Below are positions 8,125 to 16,326 of a stretch of DNA of 64,000 nucleotides, piece after piece (position 1 is the first letter of the stretch; each line of letters starts with the position of its first letter). This DNA comes from Kribbella solani. GTDB taxonomy: Bacteria; Actinomycetota; Actinomycetes; Propionibacteriales; Kribbellaceae. Under the pieces are notes generated by a model. That model ran no database searches. It was not told the DNA's origin and was given only the letters and a program-made list of their open reading frames with translations. Position numbers and translations under genes: made by a program. Location: the NCBI RefSeq assembly GCF_014205295.1, contig NZ_JACHNF010000001.1, positions 1,240,001 through 1,304,000 of the forward strand, in the 5' to 3' direction.

Positions 8125-10062
8125 TCAGGGCAGCTTCGTGATCCGGACCAGGTCGCGGCCCTTGATCGTGTACAGCGCGTCGCCGGTGTGCGATGCGGTG
8201 ATCAGCGGGTAGCTGTAGATCTGCGCGCCGAGTCCCTCGACCACAGTAGTGACCGTCGGGGCGCCGGTGCGCGCGGGCGTGAGCTTGAAGACCCGCCGGC
8301 TGTCGGTGCCGTACAAGCCGGCGCGGGCGATCACGAGACGGCTCTGACTGGTCCCGATGGTCGTGCTGGTCACGACCTTGCCGGTGCGCGGGTCGAGTAC
8401 GACGAGCCGGCCGTCGTCGGTGGTCGCGTACAGGCGGCCGCGGTACAGGACGACGTCGCTGTAGCTCTGCGCTTTCGTCAGCGGCGTGGTCTCCCAGAGC
8501 GTCTTGTTCCGGCGCAGGTCGAACGCGACGATGGTTGCCGCCGGCAAGATCGGGTCGGTGCCGAGGCTGTTCCGGGTCGCGCCGCCGAGGTACGCGATCC
8601 CGTCGCCGGTGGCGACCGAGCGGACGGACTGATGCGGTACGACGCCGCGGTGCACCTCGCGCTGTCCCGTGTCCAGGTGCTGCTCGACCAGAGTGCCGTC
8701 GAACTTGCCGTAGTCCGGCTCGGTCGAGATCAGCCACGTCCGCGAGCGCGCGTCGTACGCCTCGTCGGTCGGGCGGGTCTGTTCGTTGCCGATCTGACCG
8801 AGCTCGTGCAGGTCCGAGCCGTCCGGTTTCATCTGCCACAGCCGGGCCAGCGTGTACACACCGAGGTAGACGCTGCGACCGACCGGCGTGAGGGTCTTGG
8901 CCTCGCCGGGCAGGAACGCGCGGGTGCTGGCGCCGGTCGCGAGGTCGTGGACCTGGATACCGGCCTTGCCGGTGACCAGTACGGACGTCGAGGTGGCCGC
9001 GATCGCCATCGCCTGCTCCGGCGCGGGCGGCAGTCCGGCCTGGCCGAGATCGGTGCCGGTGAAGGTGCCGGTCGCCTGATCGAAGTCGACGACCTGGCTG
9101 GTGAGTTCGGCGCGGATCGTCGCGCCGTCGACGAAGATCCGGTTGAAGTACGCCCCGTCGTACGGCGAACCGAGCCGCGTCAGCGTGTTGTCGCGGTACC
9201 GGAACAGCGACCCGGACGGGCGCGTACCGAGATAGAGGTCGGCTCCGGCGAAGGTGATCGCGGTGATGTACTGATCGCCGCCCGGCGTCTGCACCTCGAC
9301 CGGATTGCTCAGGTCGCGGGTGTCGTACACGAGCATCGTGCCGGTGGGGGAGAGGCTCGCGGCGAGCCTCGTCCCGTCCAGCGCGAGAGTGGCGACGAAC
9401 GTCCGGTCGGCGTACTTCGCGGGCAGCACGTCACGGCGTTCGCCGGTGGCGCGGTCGATCGCGATCAGGTGCGCCTTGGTGCCGACGCCCGCGTAGATCG
9501 TGGTCGCGTCGGCGGCGATGCTGCGGACGTACTGCTCACCGGCGACCGCTGCGCCGTACGCGCGGGTCGCGCCGGTCGCGGGGTCGTACTCGTGCACGGC
9601 GCCGTCCGGATAGGTGCCGGCGACGATCTTGCCGTCGGGCGTGGCGGCGATCGACCAGATGAACGAGCCGAACCGCGCGACCTTCGTGGCGGTGCCGGTG
9701 GTGGTGTCGACCTTGTAGACATCGCCGGGCGTGTACAGGCCGATGTAGAGGTCCGTGCCGATGTGCGTCATCGCCCACGCGCCGGCGCCGGTGGGCAGCG
9801 AGAGTTTGCGGTCGACGGTCTTGGCGACCGGGTCGAAGGCGCCGACCTGGACCGGCGAGACGCCGGAGGTGATGGTCCAGATCCGGTCGCCGACCTGCTC
9901 GGCGACGCTGGTCGAAGTGACGGCGGACGCCGGCCCGAGGCTGGTGACCACGGGAGTTTCGGTCGTGGCCGGAATCGAGGCGCCGGCCGGGGCCGAAACG
10001 CTCACGGCGAGGGTGAGTCCGAGCAAGGCGGTGATCAGTCGTCGTGCGAATCGCTTGTCCAC
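8125..10062 (-). CDS. secreted PQQ-like beta-propeller protein
   Basis: About 645 residues. The N-terminus (VDKRFARRLITALLGLTLAV, then ending APAGAS) is a Sec signal peptide. The rest is a run of WD/PQQ-like blades with repeated motifs such as TDLYIGLYTPGDVYKVD, GRLYATTDDGRLVVLDPRTG and YDPATGATRAYG. I chose the GTG at 10062 because it follows a strong GGGAGG site; a GTG at 10086 is in frame but would put that site inside the gene. It is the first gene of a minus-strand operon with an aminotransferase and two amidohydrolases. An extracellular binding or lyase role is possible; no enzyme motif is evident. Confidence 0.85.
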   Translation of the reverse strand: MDKRFARRLITALLGLTLAVSVSAPAGASIPATTETPVVTSLGPASAVTSTSVAEQVGDRIWTITSGVSPVQVGAFDPVAKTVDRKLSLPTGAGAWAMTHIGTDLYIGLYTPGDVYKVDTTTGTATKVARFGSFIWSIAATPDGKIVAGTYPDGAVHEYDPATGATRAYGAAVAGEQYVRSIAADATTIYAGVGTKAHLIAIDRATGERRDVLPAKYADRTFVATLALDGTRLAASLSPTGTMLVYDTRDLSNPVEVQTPGGDQYITAITFAGADLYLGTRPSGSLFRYRDNTLTRLGSPYDGAYFNRIFVDGATIRAELTSQVVDFDQATGTFTGTDLGQAGLPPAPEQAMAIAATSTSVLVTGKAGIQVHDLATGASTRAFLPGEAKTLTPVGRSVYLGVYTLARLWQMKPDGSDLHELGQIGNEQTRPTDEAYDARSRTWLISTEPDYGKFDGTLVEQHLDTGQREVHRGVVPHQSVRSVATGDGIAYLGGATRNSLGTDPILPAATIVAFDLRRNKTLWETTPLTKAQSYSDVVLYRGRLYATTDDGRLVVLDPRTGKVVTSTTIGTSQSRLVIARAGLYGTDSRRVFKLTPARTGAPTVTTVVEGLGAQIYSYPLITASHTGDALYTIKGRDLVRITKLP

Positions 10063-10089
10063 AAGGCCTCCCGGGCCAGCGCGCACCTA

Positions 10090-10109
10090 ATTACGGTCAT
10101 GGCTGAAAT
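10090..10109. promoter_or_regulatory. palindromic operator overlapping the propeller operon -10 box
   Basis: The sequence ATTACGGTCATGGCTGAAAT is an imperfect palindrome centred about 37 bases upstream of the GTG at 10062. The outer arms CTAATT (10087-10092) and AATTAG (10107-10112) extend it. It overlaps the -10 hexamer on the minus strand and matches 16 of 20 bases of the element at 20127-20146, including the unbroken core CGGTCATGGC. An operator for the regulator encoded at 10151-11365 is the simplest reading. Confidence 0.7.
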
Positions 10110-10135
10110 TAGCCGGACGTGCATTGGTGCGTCAA
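10106..10135 (-). promoter_or_regulatory. promoter of beta-propeller/aminotransferase operon
   Basis: On the minus strand TTGACG (10135-10130) is followed after 18 bases by TAATTT (10111-10106). This is close to a sigma-70-type consensus and is placed 44-73 bases before the GTG at 10062. The palindrome at 10090-10109 overlaps its -10 box. Confidence 0.55.
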
Positions 10136-10150
10136 CCGTTCGGGAACTGA

Positions 10151-11365
10151 TCAGAGATGAACGCGGTAAACGACCAGCGGGCGGCCGCTGCCGGTACCGA
10201 GCTGGGTCCCGGTCGCGTCGGCCAGGCCGGCCCGCTCCAGCCGGTTCAGGACCCGCCGGGCGGTCCGCGGCTGGATGCCCAGGTGGTCGGCGACCGAGCG
10301 GGTGGTCAGACCGTCCTCCGGCGTGGCGCGGACGAGCTCCTGGAGCCGTTCGAGGGTCGCCTTCGAGAGACCGGCCCGCTGCGCGAGCAGATGCAGCTTC
10401 GACCGTTGCTGGGCACGCGGCGGGGCACCGCCGACCAGTACCAGGTCGATGTCGTTGCGCAGCGACACGACGGCGGCCGTACGCCCCGCGGTCTTCGCGC
10501 GGCCGAGCGCGCGCCGGGCCAGCGCCTCGGTCTCGGTGCCGGACCCGCCGATGCCGAACCCAATCCGGACCGGACCGAACTGCTCCTTCAACCGCGTCAG
10601 CATGCCGAGCTCGGTGAACGCGGCGGTCGCCTGCTCGAGCGGTCCGCGGGTCGCGATCACCAGCCAGCGTTTGTCGTCGTACCGGATCACGCTGCCGCCG
10701 AGCGTGCCGGCCTCGCGGTGCAGCGCGGCCTCGGCGTCCGGCGAGATCTCGACCAGGCCGAGGGCGATCTGCGCGTCATCACTGCGCAGTGCGTCATGCC
10801 TGAGCAGCAGGCTGTTGACCGCCGTACGCACCGAGTGAACCGATGGCGCCAGGCGTAGCGTTGCCTGTTCGGTACGCAGCTTCTCGTACGCGGATCGCAG
10901 GCAGGTGATCGCGACGGTCGCCTTGGCCTGGTGGTGGAAGGCGAGGATGTCGTCAAGACTCAGACCAGGGCGGTACGGGAGTACGCGGACGCCCTTCGTC
11001 GGCAGACCGACCTCGTCGAACGTCTCGCGGACCTCGGCCTCATCGAGTACGTCGATGCTGAGCGAAGTCACGTCCCGCCCCTCGCGGAGCAGCTGGACCA
11101 GGGCGCGCATCAGCGTCGCGCCGGTGTACTCCACGTGGGCGGCCGGCCGATCGAGCAGGTCCTGCGCGGCGGCGATCTGGTACGGGACGACGCCCGTGAA
11201 CAGCCAGGCGTCGACACTGCCCGGCGCGCCGGCCATCACCTTCGGCGTGTCGGTCTCGCGCCGGTACCGCAGCGGAACGACCTCGACCCCACGCAACCCC
11301 TTGACGATCCGGCTACTGGAGGTGACCAGGTCAGCCGGCCCCACCACTCCGATCGTCGTCACCAT
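10151..11365 (-). CDS. winged-helix transcriptional regulator with GGDEF-like sensor region
   Basis: A 404-residue protein. The N-terminal half (about 1-190) looks like a sensor domain of PrpR-N type (VVGPADLV, DAWLFTGVVPYQIA). The middle has a degenerate GGDEF/GTP-cyclohydrolase-III-like strand VRIGFGIGGSGTETEALARR near residue 275-295. The C-terminus (about 325-404) is a helix-turn-helix, with TTRSVADHLGIQPRTARRVL and the wing LGTGSGRPLVVYRV. ATG 11365 follows an AAGGA site. It lies on the same strand just upstream of the propeller operon and is the best candidate to bind the palindromes at 10090 and 20127. The ligand is unknown. Confidence 0.65.
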   Translation of the reverse strand: MVTTIGVVGPADLVTSSSRIVKGLRGVEVVPLRYRRETDTPKVMAGAPGSVDAWLFTGVVPYQIAAAQDLLDRPAAHVEYTGATLMRALVQLLREGRDVTSLSIDVLDEAEVRETFDEVGLPTKGVRVLPYRPGLSLDDILAFHHQAKATVAITCLRSAYEKLRTEQATLRLAPSVHSVRTAVNSLLLRHDALRSDDAQIALGLVEISPDAEAALHREAGTLGGSVIRYDDKRWLVIATRGPLEQATAAFTELGMLTRLKEQFGPVRIGFGIGGSGTETEALARRALGRAKTAGRTAAVVSLRNDIDLVLVGGAPPRAQQRSKLHLLAQRAGLSKATLERLQELVRATPEDGLTTRSVADHLGIQPRTARRVLNRLERAGLADATGTQLGTGSGRPLVVYRVHL

Positions 11366-11449
11366 CAGCGGCCATCCTTCACCGGCTCAGTCTCACCAGA
11401 TCACCCCACCGCCGCAACAACCCGCGCCGTCGTCGGCTACGTTCCCCTC

Positions 11450-12064
11450 ATGGACCGGGTGCACGAGTGGATCGACGAAGGTACCGAGCTGTGCCGCGGC
11501 GCGCTGGCGGAGCTCGACGGAGAATCGCTGTTGCCGGGGTGGACACGCGGTCACGTGGCCGCGCATCTGTCGCTGAACGCGGCGGCGCTCGGCAATCTGG
11601 TGCATTGGGCCCGCACCGGCGAGGAGCGGCCGATGTACCCGTCGCGCGAGGCCCGCAACGCCGACATCGAGGCGGCGTCGGGCCGCCCGGCCGACGAGCT
11701 GCGGACCTGGTTCGACTCGTCGGCGCGGGTGCTGTCCGAGGCGTTCGGTGAGCTGACGGACGAGCAGTGGCAGGCGCGGATCCGGACCGCTCAGGGCGCG
11801 GTGGTCCCGGCGACCCGGATCCCGTGGATGCGGTCGCGTGAGGTGCTGATCCACGCGGTCGACCTGGGCACGGGCATCACCTTCGCCGACCTGCCCGCTG
11901 ATTTCCTGGACGCCCTGTGCACGGACATCCGCCAGCAACGCGGCGACGTACCCGACCTCACCGCCCCACTCCCGGAGCTCGCCGCCTACCTCGCCGGTCG
12001 CCCGTACGCGGATGTCCTCACCGCCGACGGGGCCCCCGCCGCGCCGCTCCCACCCTGGCTCTAG
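11450..12064 (+). CDS. mycothiol-dependent maleylpyruvate isomerase-family protein (DinB-like)
   Basis: A 204-residue protein with the DinB/MDMPI four-helix pattern. GWTRGHVAAHLSLNAAAL (30-47) supplies the first metal histidine, and RSREVLIHAVDLGTG near residue 125-139 supplies the Glu and His of the ExxxHxxDL site. The family includes maleylpyruvate isomerase and mycothiol S-transferases, so the cofactor is probably mycothiol plus a divalent metal. The ATG at 11450 was preferred over a much longer frame that runs antisense through the upstream regulator. No metabolic neighbours define the substrate. The stop codon lies within a 9-base palindrome that begins the terminator region. Confidence 0.85.
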   Translation: MDRVHEWIDEGTELCRGALAELDGESLLPGWTRGHVAAHLSLNAAALGNLVHWARTGEERPMYPSREARNADIEAASGRPADELRTWFDSSARVLSEAFGELTDEQWQARIRTAQGAVVPATRIPWMRSREVLIHAVDLGTGITFADLPADFLDALCTDIRQQRGDVPDLTAPLPELAAYLAGRPYADVLTADGAPAAPLPPWL

Positions 12065-12121
12065 TGCGCCGCGCACTAGCAGGTTGTTCGACCGCTGGCG
12101 GGTTGTAACGTGCCAGCGGTC
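12061..12121. terminator. bidirectional terminator between convergent genes
   Basis: Two inverted repeats lie between the convergent genes ending at 12064 and 12132. CTAGTGCGC/GCGCACTAG (12061-12079) has a one-base centre. GACCGCTGGC/GCCAGCGGTC (12090-12099 and 12112-12121) is a perfect 10-bp stem with a 12-base loop. No U-tract follows, as is usual in high-GC actinomycetes. Confidence 0.7.
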
Positions 12122-12131
12122 ACATAACCCG

Positions 12132-13547
12132 TCAGTGGCGAGGAGCAGCCGTGGCGCGGAAGGCGGCGATGAGGGCGAGAGCGGTGAAGGCGGCGATGCC
12201 GAGGGCCATCAGGCGGGCGCCGTCCACGTGGGAGGTGCCGCCCAGGCTGACCAAGGTGCCGGCGATGGCTGAGGCGACGGTGTTGGCGATCAGCTCGGTC
12301 GTGTTGAGGCCGGCGGCTGCTTTCGCGCCTTCGCCCGGGTCGTCCGAGCTGCTCAGCGCGGCGACGCTCAGGTGCGGGAACGCCAGGCCGATGCCGACGC
12401 CGCCGACGAACAACGAGGCGGCCCAGGCCACCACGAGCACGGCCGACGCGTTGTTCGCCTGCAGCAGGCCGTAGGCGACCAGACCCACCGTCAGCAGTGC
12501 CGGGGCGACCCGGATCGCGCGGCGGGCGGCGCGGTCGCCGAAGTTGACGCTGAACACCTGCACGGCCACCCAGCCGACCGAGATCCCGGCGCCGACCAGC
12601 CCGGCGAGCAGCGGCGAGAGCCCGGCGAGCTTCTGGCCGAACAGCGGAATGAAGGCCTCCGTCATGACGCCGGCGCAGAGCGCGGCGACGGTGAGGTACA
12701 CCCACTTCAGTGGGCTGCCGCGCCGGTACGTCCGCGCGGGCAGCACGCTGGTCCGGCCGCGCATCTCGACCAGCAGGAACGCGACGAGCAGCAGGACACC
12801 GGCGATCAGCGCCGCCACCAGCGGCGCACCGTGCGGCACCGTCGAGCTGACGCTGAAAGCGGCCGCCGTCAGCGTCAGCAGCACCAGCGACCAGACCGGC
12901 AGCGGCGTACGGTCGGGCGAGCCGCCGCCGTGCGGAAGCGCTCGCCGGGTCAGCACCGCGAGAACGATCGCGACCAGCAGCAGGAAGCCGTACGCCCCGC
13001 GCCACGCGCCCAGCTCGGCGAACAGACCGCCGAGGGTCGGCCCGACCAGCGTGCCGACGCCCCACATCGCCGAGATCAAGCCGGTGGCGCGAGTCCACAG
13101 CCGCGCGGGCAGCGCCGCGCTGATGACGGCGTATCCGAGCCCCGCGAGCAGGCCGCCGCCGAATCCCTGCACGATCCGGCCCGCGACCAGCAATTCCATG
13201 GTCGGGCTCAGCAGGTTCGCGAGGGTGCCGAGCCCGAACACGCCGAAGCCGATCAGGTACGCCGTCGACGCGCCCCAGGCGCCGACGATCCGGCTGACCA
13301 GCATCGAGGCGATCACCGCCGCCATCAGGAAGCCGGTCGAGACCCAGGCGTAGTACGCCGCGCCGCCGATGTCGTCGACGATCGACGGCATCAGCGCGGC
13401 GGTGAAGTACAGGTTGATCGCGTACAGCGCGACGCCGCCGGCCAGGACCGAAACACTGGCCAGGTAGGTCCGCGAGAACAGCTCGCCCCAACTGCCCGCG
13501 GACGATTCGTCAACGTCCGCGGGGGGTTCGGAGAAATCGGTGGTCAT
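12132..13547 (-). CDS. MFS drug-efflux-type transporter
   Basis: A 471-residue major facilitator with about 12-14 hydrophobic segments. The N-terminal half carries the drug:H+ antiporter signature around VAGRIVQGFGGGLLAGLGY (motif C-like GxxxGPxxGG appears as GVGTLVGPTLGG). A central hydrophilic loop (HGGGSPDRTPLP) separates the halves. It is probably an export pump in the cytoplasmic membrane. It lies 45 bases downstream of kup on the same strand but has a promoter-like segment of its own (13566-13587). Its stop faces a strong terminator. The substrate is unknown. Confidence 0.88.
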   Translation of the reverse strand: MTTDFSEPPADVDESSAGSWGELFSRTYLASVSVLAGGVALYAINLYFTAALMPSIVDDIGGAAYYAWVSTGFLMAAVIASMLVSRIVGAWGASTAYLIGFGVFGLGTLANLLSPTMELLVAGRIVQGFGGGLLAGLGYAVISAALPARLWTRATGLISAMWGVGTLVGPTLGGLFAELGAWRGAYGFLLLVAIVLAVLTRRALPHGGGSPDRTPLPVWSLVLLTLTAAAFSVSSTVPHGAPLVAALIAGVLLLVAFLLVEMRGRTSVLPARTYRRGSPLKWVYLTVAALCAGVMTEAFIPLFGQKLAGLSPLLAGLVGAGISVGWVAVQVFSVNFGDRAARRAIRVAPALLTVGLVAYGLLQANNASAVLVVAWAASLFVGGVGIGLAFPHLSVAALSSSDDPGEGAKAAAGLNTTELIANTVASAIAGTLVSLGGTSHVDGARLMALGIAAFTALALIAAFRATAAPRH

Positions 13548-13560
13548 GAGCCGAAACGCT

Positions 13561-13587
13561 AAAGGCTCAAGTTAAGTTGAAGTCAAA
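13561..13587 (-). promoter_or_regulatory. putative promoter with SoxR/MerR-like palindrome before the MFS gene
   Basis: On the minus strand TTGACT is followed after 17 bases by TTTAGC, and the spacer contains TCAACTTAACTTGAG, which resembles the MerR/SoxR dyad CTCAAGTTAACTTGAG with two changes. The position between kup and the MFS start fits a promoter for the pump. Without a mapped start site this is tentative. Confidence 0.35.
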
Positions 13588-13592
13588 CGTGG

Positions 13593-15566
13593 TCAGACCT
13601 CGACGTGCGAGCCGATGATGACGGTCCGGTCGCGGGGCAGGCTGAAGGCCTCGGCGGCGTCCGCGGTGATGTGCGAGGTGGCCAGGAACAACTGCTTGCG
13701 CCAGCCGGCCATCGTCCGCGCCTTGCCGCGCCGGAGCTCGATCTTGGACAGGAAGTACGACGCCTGGTCGAGATCCAGCGGTCCCTCGGAGTCGGCCGGA
13801 TCCAGCAGCGCCAGCGCGGCCGGTACGTTCGGGCGCTCCATGTAGCCGAACTTGATCGTGACGTGGGTGATCCCGTCGTCGCCGTACCCGAGGTCGTTCA
13901 CCGTCACCCGGTTCTCGTCGGCGACCCGCGGCACCGGCTCGGTGTCGATCGCGACGATCACCACATGCTCGTGCCGGACCTCGTTGTGCCGGACGTTGGC
14001 GCGCAGCGCCAGCGGGGCGCTGACGCCACCACGGTTCAGGAAGATCGCCGTCCCCGGGACCGTCCGGACGGCCAGCTTGCCGGAGCTCAGCTCGTCGATG
14101 AACTCCTGCAGCGAACCTTCGGCCCGCTCCCGCTCGCGGGTGACGACCTCGCGACCGCGCTGCCAGGTAGTCATCACGATGAACGCGGTCAGCGCGATCA
14201 GCAGGGGCAGCCACGCGCCGTGCAGCAGCTTGGTCAGGTTGGCCGCGATGAACAGCAGGTCGACCGTGAGCAGCGGGACCGCGCCGAGCGCGATCAGCCA
14301 CTTCGGGACGTTCCAGCGGTAGTGCGCGACATAGAAGAACAGCAGCGTCGTGATGCTGATCGTCCCGGTCACGGTCATCCCGTACGCGTACGCCAACGCG
14401 GCCGAACTGCGGAACGCGAAGATCAGCGTCAGCACCGACACGAACAGCAGCCAGTTGACGAACGGTACGTAGATCTGGCCGATCGTGGTCGCTGAGGTGT
14501 GCGTGACCCGCAACCGCGGCAGGTACCCGAGGCGGGCGGCCTGCGCCATCACCGAGTAGGCGCCGGTGATCACCGCCTGCGACGCGATCACGGTCGCGGC
14601 CGTGGCCAGCAGCACCAGCGGCAGCCGGCCCCAACTCGGCACCAGCAGGAAGAACGGGCCGCTGATGTTCGCGTGGTCTTTCAGGATCAGCGCGCCCTGG
14701 CCCATGTAGCTGAGGGTGCAGGCCGGCAGCACCAGGAACAGCCAGCCGCGACTGATCGCCTTGCGGCCGAAGTGCCCCATGTCCGCGTACAGCGCCTCGG
14801 CGCCGGTGATCGACAGCACGATCGCCGCGAGCGCGAAGAACGCGATGTGGAAGTGCCCGGCCAGGAACCCGATCGCGTACGTCGGGGAGAGCGCCTTGAG
14901 GATCTGCGGGTGCGTGAAGATGCCGCCGATCCCGGCCACGCCGATGACCGTGAACCAGGCGATCATGACCGGCCCGAAGACCCGGCCGACCGATTCGGTA
15001 CCCCGGCGCTGGGCCATGAACAGCAAGGTGATGATGACCGCGGTGATCGGGATGACGTACTGGCCGAGTGACGGCTCGACCAGTTTGAGTCCCTCGACCG
15101 CCGACAGCACCGAGATCGCCGGGGTGATCATGCCGTCGCCGAAGAACAACGACGCCCCGAACAGGCCCACCGTCGCCAGCACCGCGGCGGCCCGCCGGCC
15201 GGGGTGCGTGGAGCGCCATTTGCGCAGCAGCGTGATGAGCGCCATCACGCCGCCCTCACCGTCGTTGTCGGCGCGCATCGTGAGCATCACGTACGTGACG
15301 GTGACGATGATCATCACCGACCAGAAGATCAGCGACACCACGCCGTACACGTTGTTGTCGCTGACCGGCACCGGGTGCGGGTCAGCCGGGTTGAACACCG
15401 TCTGCAGGGTGTAGATCGGGCTGGTGCCGATGTCCCCGAACACGACCCCGAGCGCACCGACGATCACCGCCAGCCGGGCCGTGTCGTGCAGGGTGCTGCC
15501 GGTGCCCGCGGGCTCGGTGGCCGCCGCGGTGGAGTCCGGCCCGGCAGGCTCTTTCTGATCCGTCAC
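13593..15566 (-). CDS. kup: KUP-type potassium uptake protein
   Basis: A 657-residue K+/H+ symporter of the KUP/HAK/KT family. The signature GALGVVFGDIGTSPIYTLQT sits at about 37-56. About 12 transmembrane segments follow, and the C-terminal cytoplasmic domain of about 180 residues (from GRFEV-like region RAEGSLQEFIDELSSGKLAV) is complete. Charged pore-lining motifs such as FGDGMITPAISVLSAVEGLK are intact. The start is GTG at 15566. The 5' leader contains a 7-bp inverted repeat. It is divergent from the phosphotransferase-like gene, with 92 bases between. Function is assigned with confidence from the family. Confidence 0.95.
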   Translation of the reverse strand: MTDQKEPAGPDSTAAATEPAGTGSTLHDTARLAVIVGALGVVFGDIGTSPIYTLQTVFNPADPHPVPVSDNNVYGVVSLIFWSVMIIVTVTYVMLTMRADNDGEGGVMALITLLRKWRSTHPGRRAAAVLATVGLFGASLFFGDGMITPAISVLSAVEGLKLVEPSLGQYVIPITAVIITLLFMAQRRGTESVGRVFGPVMIAWFTVIGVAGIGGIFTHPQILKALSPTYAIGFLAGHFHIAFFALAAIVLSITGAEALYADMGHFGRKAISRGWLFLVLPACTLSYMGQGALILKDHANISGPFFLLVPSWGRLPLVLLATAATVIASQAVITGAYSVMAQAARLGYLPRLRVTHTSATTIGQIYVPFVNWLLFVSVLTLIFAFRSSAALAYAYGMTVTGTISITTLLFFYVAHYRWNVPKWLIALGAVPLLTVDLLFIAANLTKLLHGAWLPLLIALTAFIVMTTWQRGREVVTRERERAEGSLQEFIDELSSGKLAVRTVPGTAIFLNRGGVSAPLALRANVRHNEVRHEHVVIVAIDTEPVPRVADENRVTVNDLGYGDDGITHVTIKFGYMERPNVPAALALLDPADSEGPLDLDQASYFLSKIELRRGKARTMAGWRKQLFLATSHITADAAEAFSLPRDRTVIIGSHVEV

Positions 15567-15570
15567 ATCC

Positions 15571-15589
15571 TCGGACGATACCCGTCCGA
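15571..15589. repeat. short inverted repeat in kup leader
   Basis: TCGGACG (15571-15577) and CGTCCGA (15583-15589) form a perfect 7-bp inverted repeat with a 5-base centre, beginning five bases before the kup start codon. It could be a translational hairpin or an operator. I see no match to a known riboswitch fold. Confidence 0.4.
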
Positions 15590-15658
15590 AGAGCTACCGG
15601 GCCGGACGTCGGGGCCGCTTCCGCCACCGGGCTCGGTGCGCGCGGTTAATCTGGCGCG

Positions 15659-16195
15659 GTGACAGCTCGATTGATCATCGTCAACGGTGGGTCCAGCTCG
15701 GGGAAGACCGGGATCGTGCGATGCCTCCAGGCCGTACTGGACGAGCCGTGGCTGGCGTTCAGCGTCGACGACTTCGTGGACGCGCTGCCGGCCGGGATGG
15801 ACGGCTCCGCCGACGGGATCGTGATCGGTCCGGACGGCGAGGTGACGGTCGGGCCCGGATTCCGCCGGCTGGACGCGGCCTGGCTCGCGGGCATCGTCGC
15901 GATGTGCCGCGCCGGCGGGCGGGTGATCGTCGACGACGTGTTCCTCGGCGGCCCGTCCTCGCAACAGCGGTGGAAGGACGCGATCGGCGACCTGGAGACG
16001 GTCTGGGCCGGCGTCCACTGTGACCCTGCCGTCGCCGCCGGCCGCGAGATCGCCCGTGGCGACCGCGCCAAGGGCATGGCCGCACAGCAGGCCGTCGTGG
16101 TGCACGAGGGCGTGAAGTACGACGTCGAGGTCGACACGTCCCACGCCGAGTCGATCGACTGCGCCCGCACGATCGCCGCGTACGTGATGCGCTGA
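15659..16195 (+). CDS. chloramphenicol 3-O-phosphotransferase-like kinase
   Basis: A 178-residue P-loop kinase, the same length as the chloramphenicol phosphotransferase of Streptomyces venezuelae. It has the Walker A GGSSSGKT (10-17) and the catalytic Asp37 in [12 protein letters not shown], followed by a Walker B-like strand [13 protein letters not shown] near residue 90. In the known enzyme these residues transfer phosphate from ATP to the 3-hydroxyl of chloramphenicol. The GTG start at 15659 lies about six bases after a TTAATC -10-like hexamer, so the transcript may be leaderless. Resistance is a family-based prediction; homologues in non-producers may have other substrates. Confidence 0.8.
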   Translation: MTARLIIVNGGSSSGKTGIVRCLQAVLDEPWLAFSVDDFVDALPAGMDGSADGIVIGPDGEVTVGPGFRRLDAAWLAGIVAMCRAGGRVIVDDVFLGGPSSQQRWKDAIGDLETVWAGVHCDPAVAAGREIARGDRAKGMAAQQAVVVHEGVKYDVEVDTSHAESIDCARTIAAYVMR

Positions 16196-16215
16196 CTGGC
16201 GTACTGAAGGACAGG

Positions 16216-16269
16216 TAGTGCACTGCTGAGACGGTGTACGCGTGGCGGGTCGCGCGCTCAGGTGCACTA
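16216..16269. terminator. imperfect hairpin after the phosphotransferase gene
   Basis: TAGTGCAC-TG-CTGAG (16216-16230) pairs with CTCAGGTGCACTA (16257-16269) as a 13-bp stem with a 2-base bulge around a loop of about 26 bases. It lies between the phosphotransferase stop and the GMC oxidoreductase start and may act as a terminator or attenuator. Confidence 0.4.
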
Positions 16270-16326
16270 GCTGGGCCGAAACACCTCCTGTTCTTCGGTA
16301 CGCGTTGGGCGTGGAAGGATTTGGGG

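Noticed and set aside
13536..13560. A third copy of the CGGTCATGGC palindrome at the MFS start (CGGTGGTCATGAGCCGAAAC).
   Set aside because: It contains extra bases that break the symmetry and spacing, and it covers the start codon; probably chance.
12372..13562. Plus-strand frame of nearly 400 codons opposite the MFS gene.
   Set aside because: Arg/Gln/Asp-rich shadow of the MFS coding strand.
15567..15658. A riboswitch upstream of kup.
   Set aside because: Only a 7-bp inverted repeat is visible and the leader is too short for the known K+-linked riboswitch folds.
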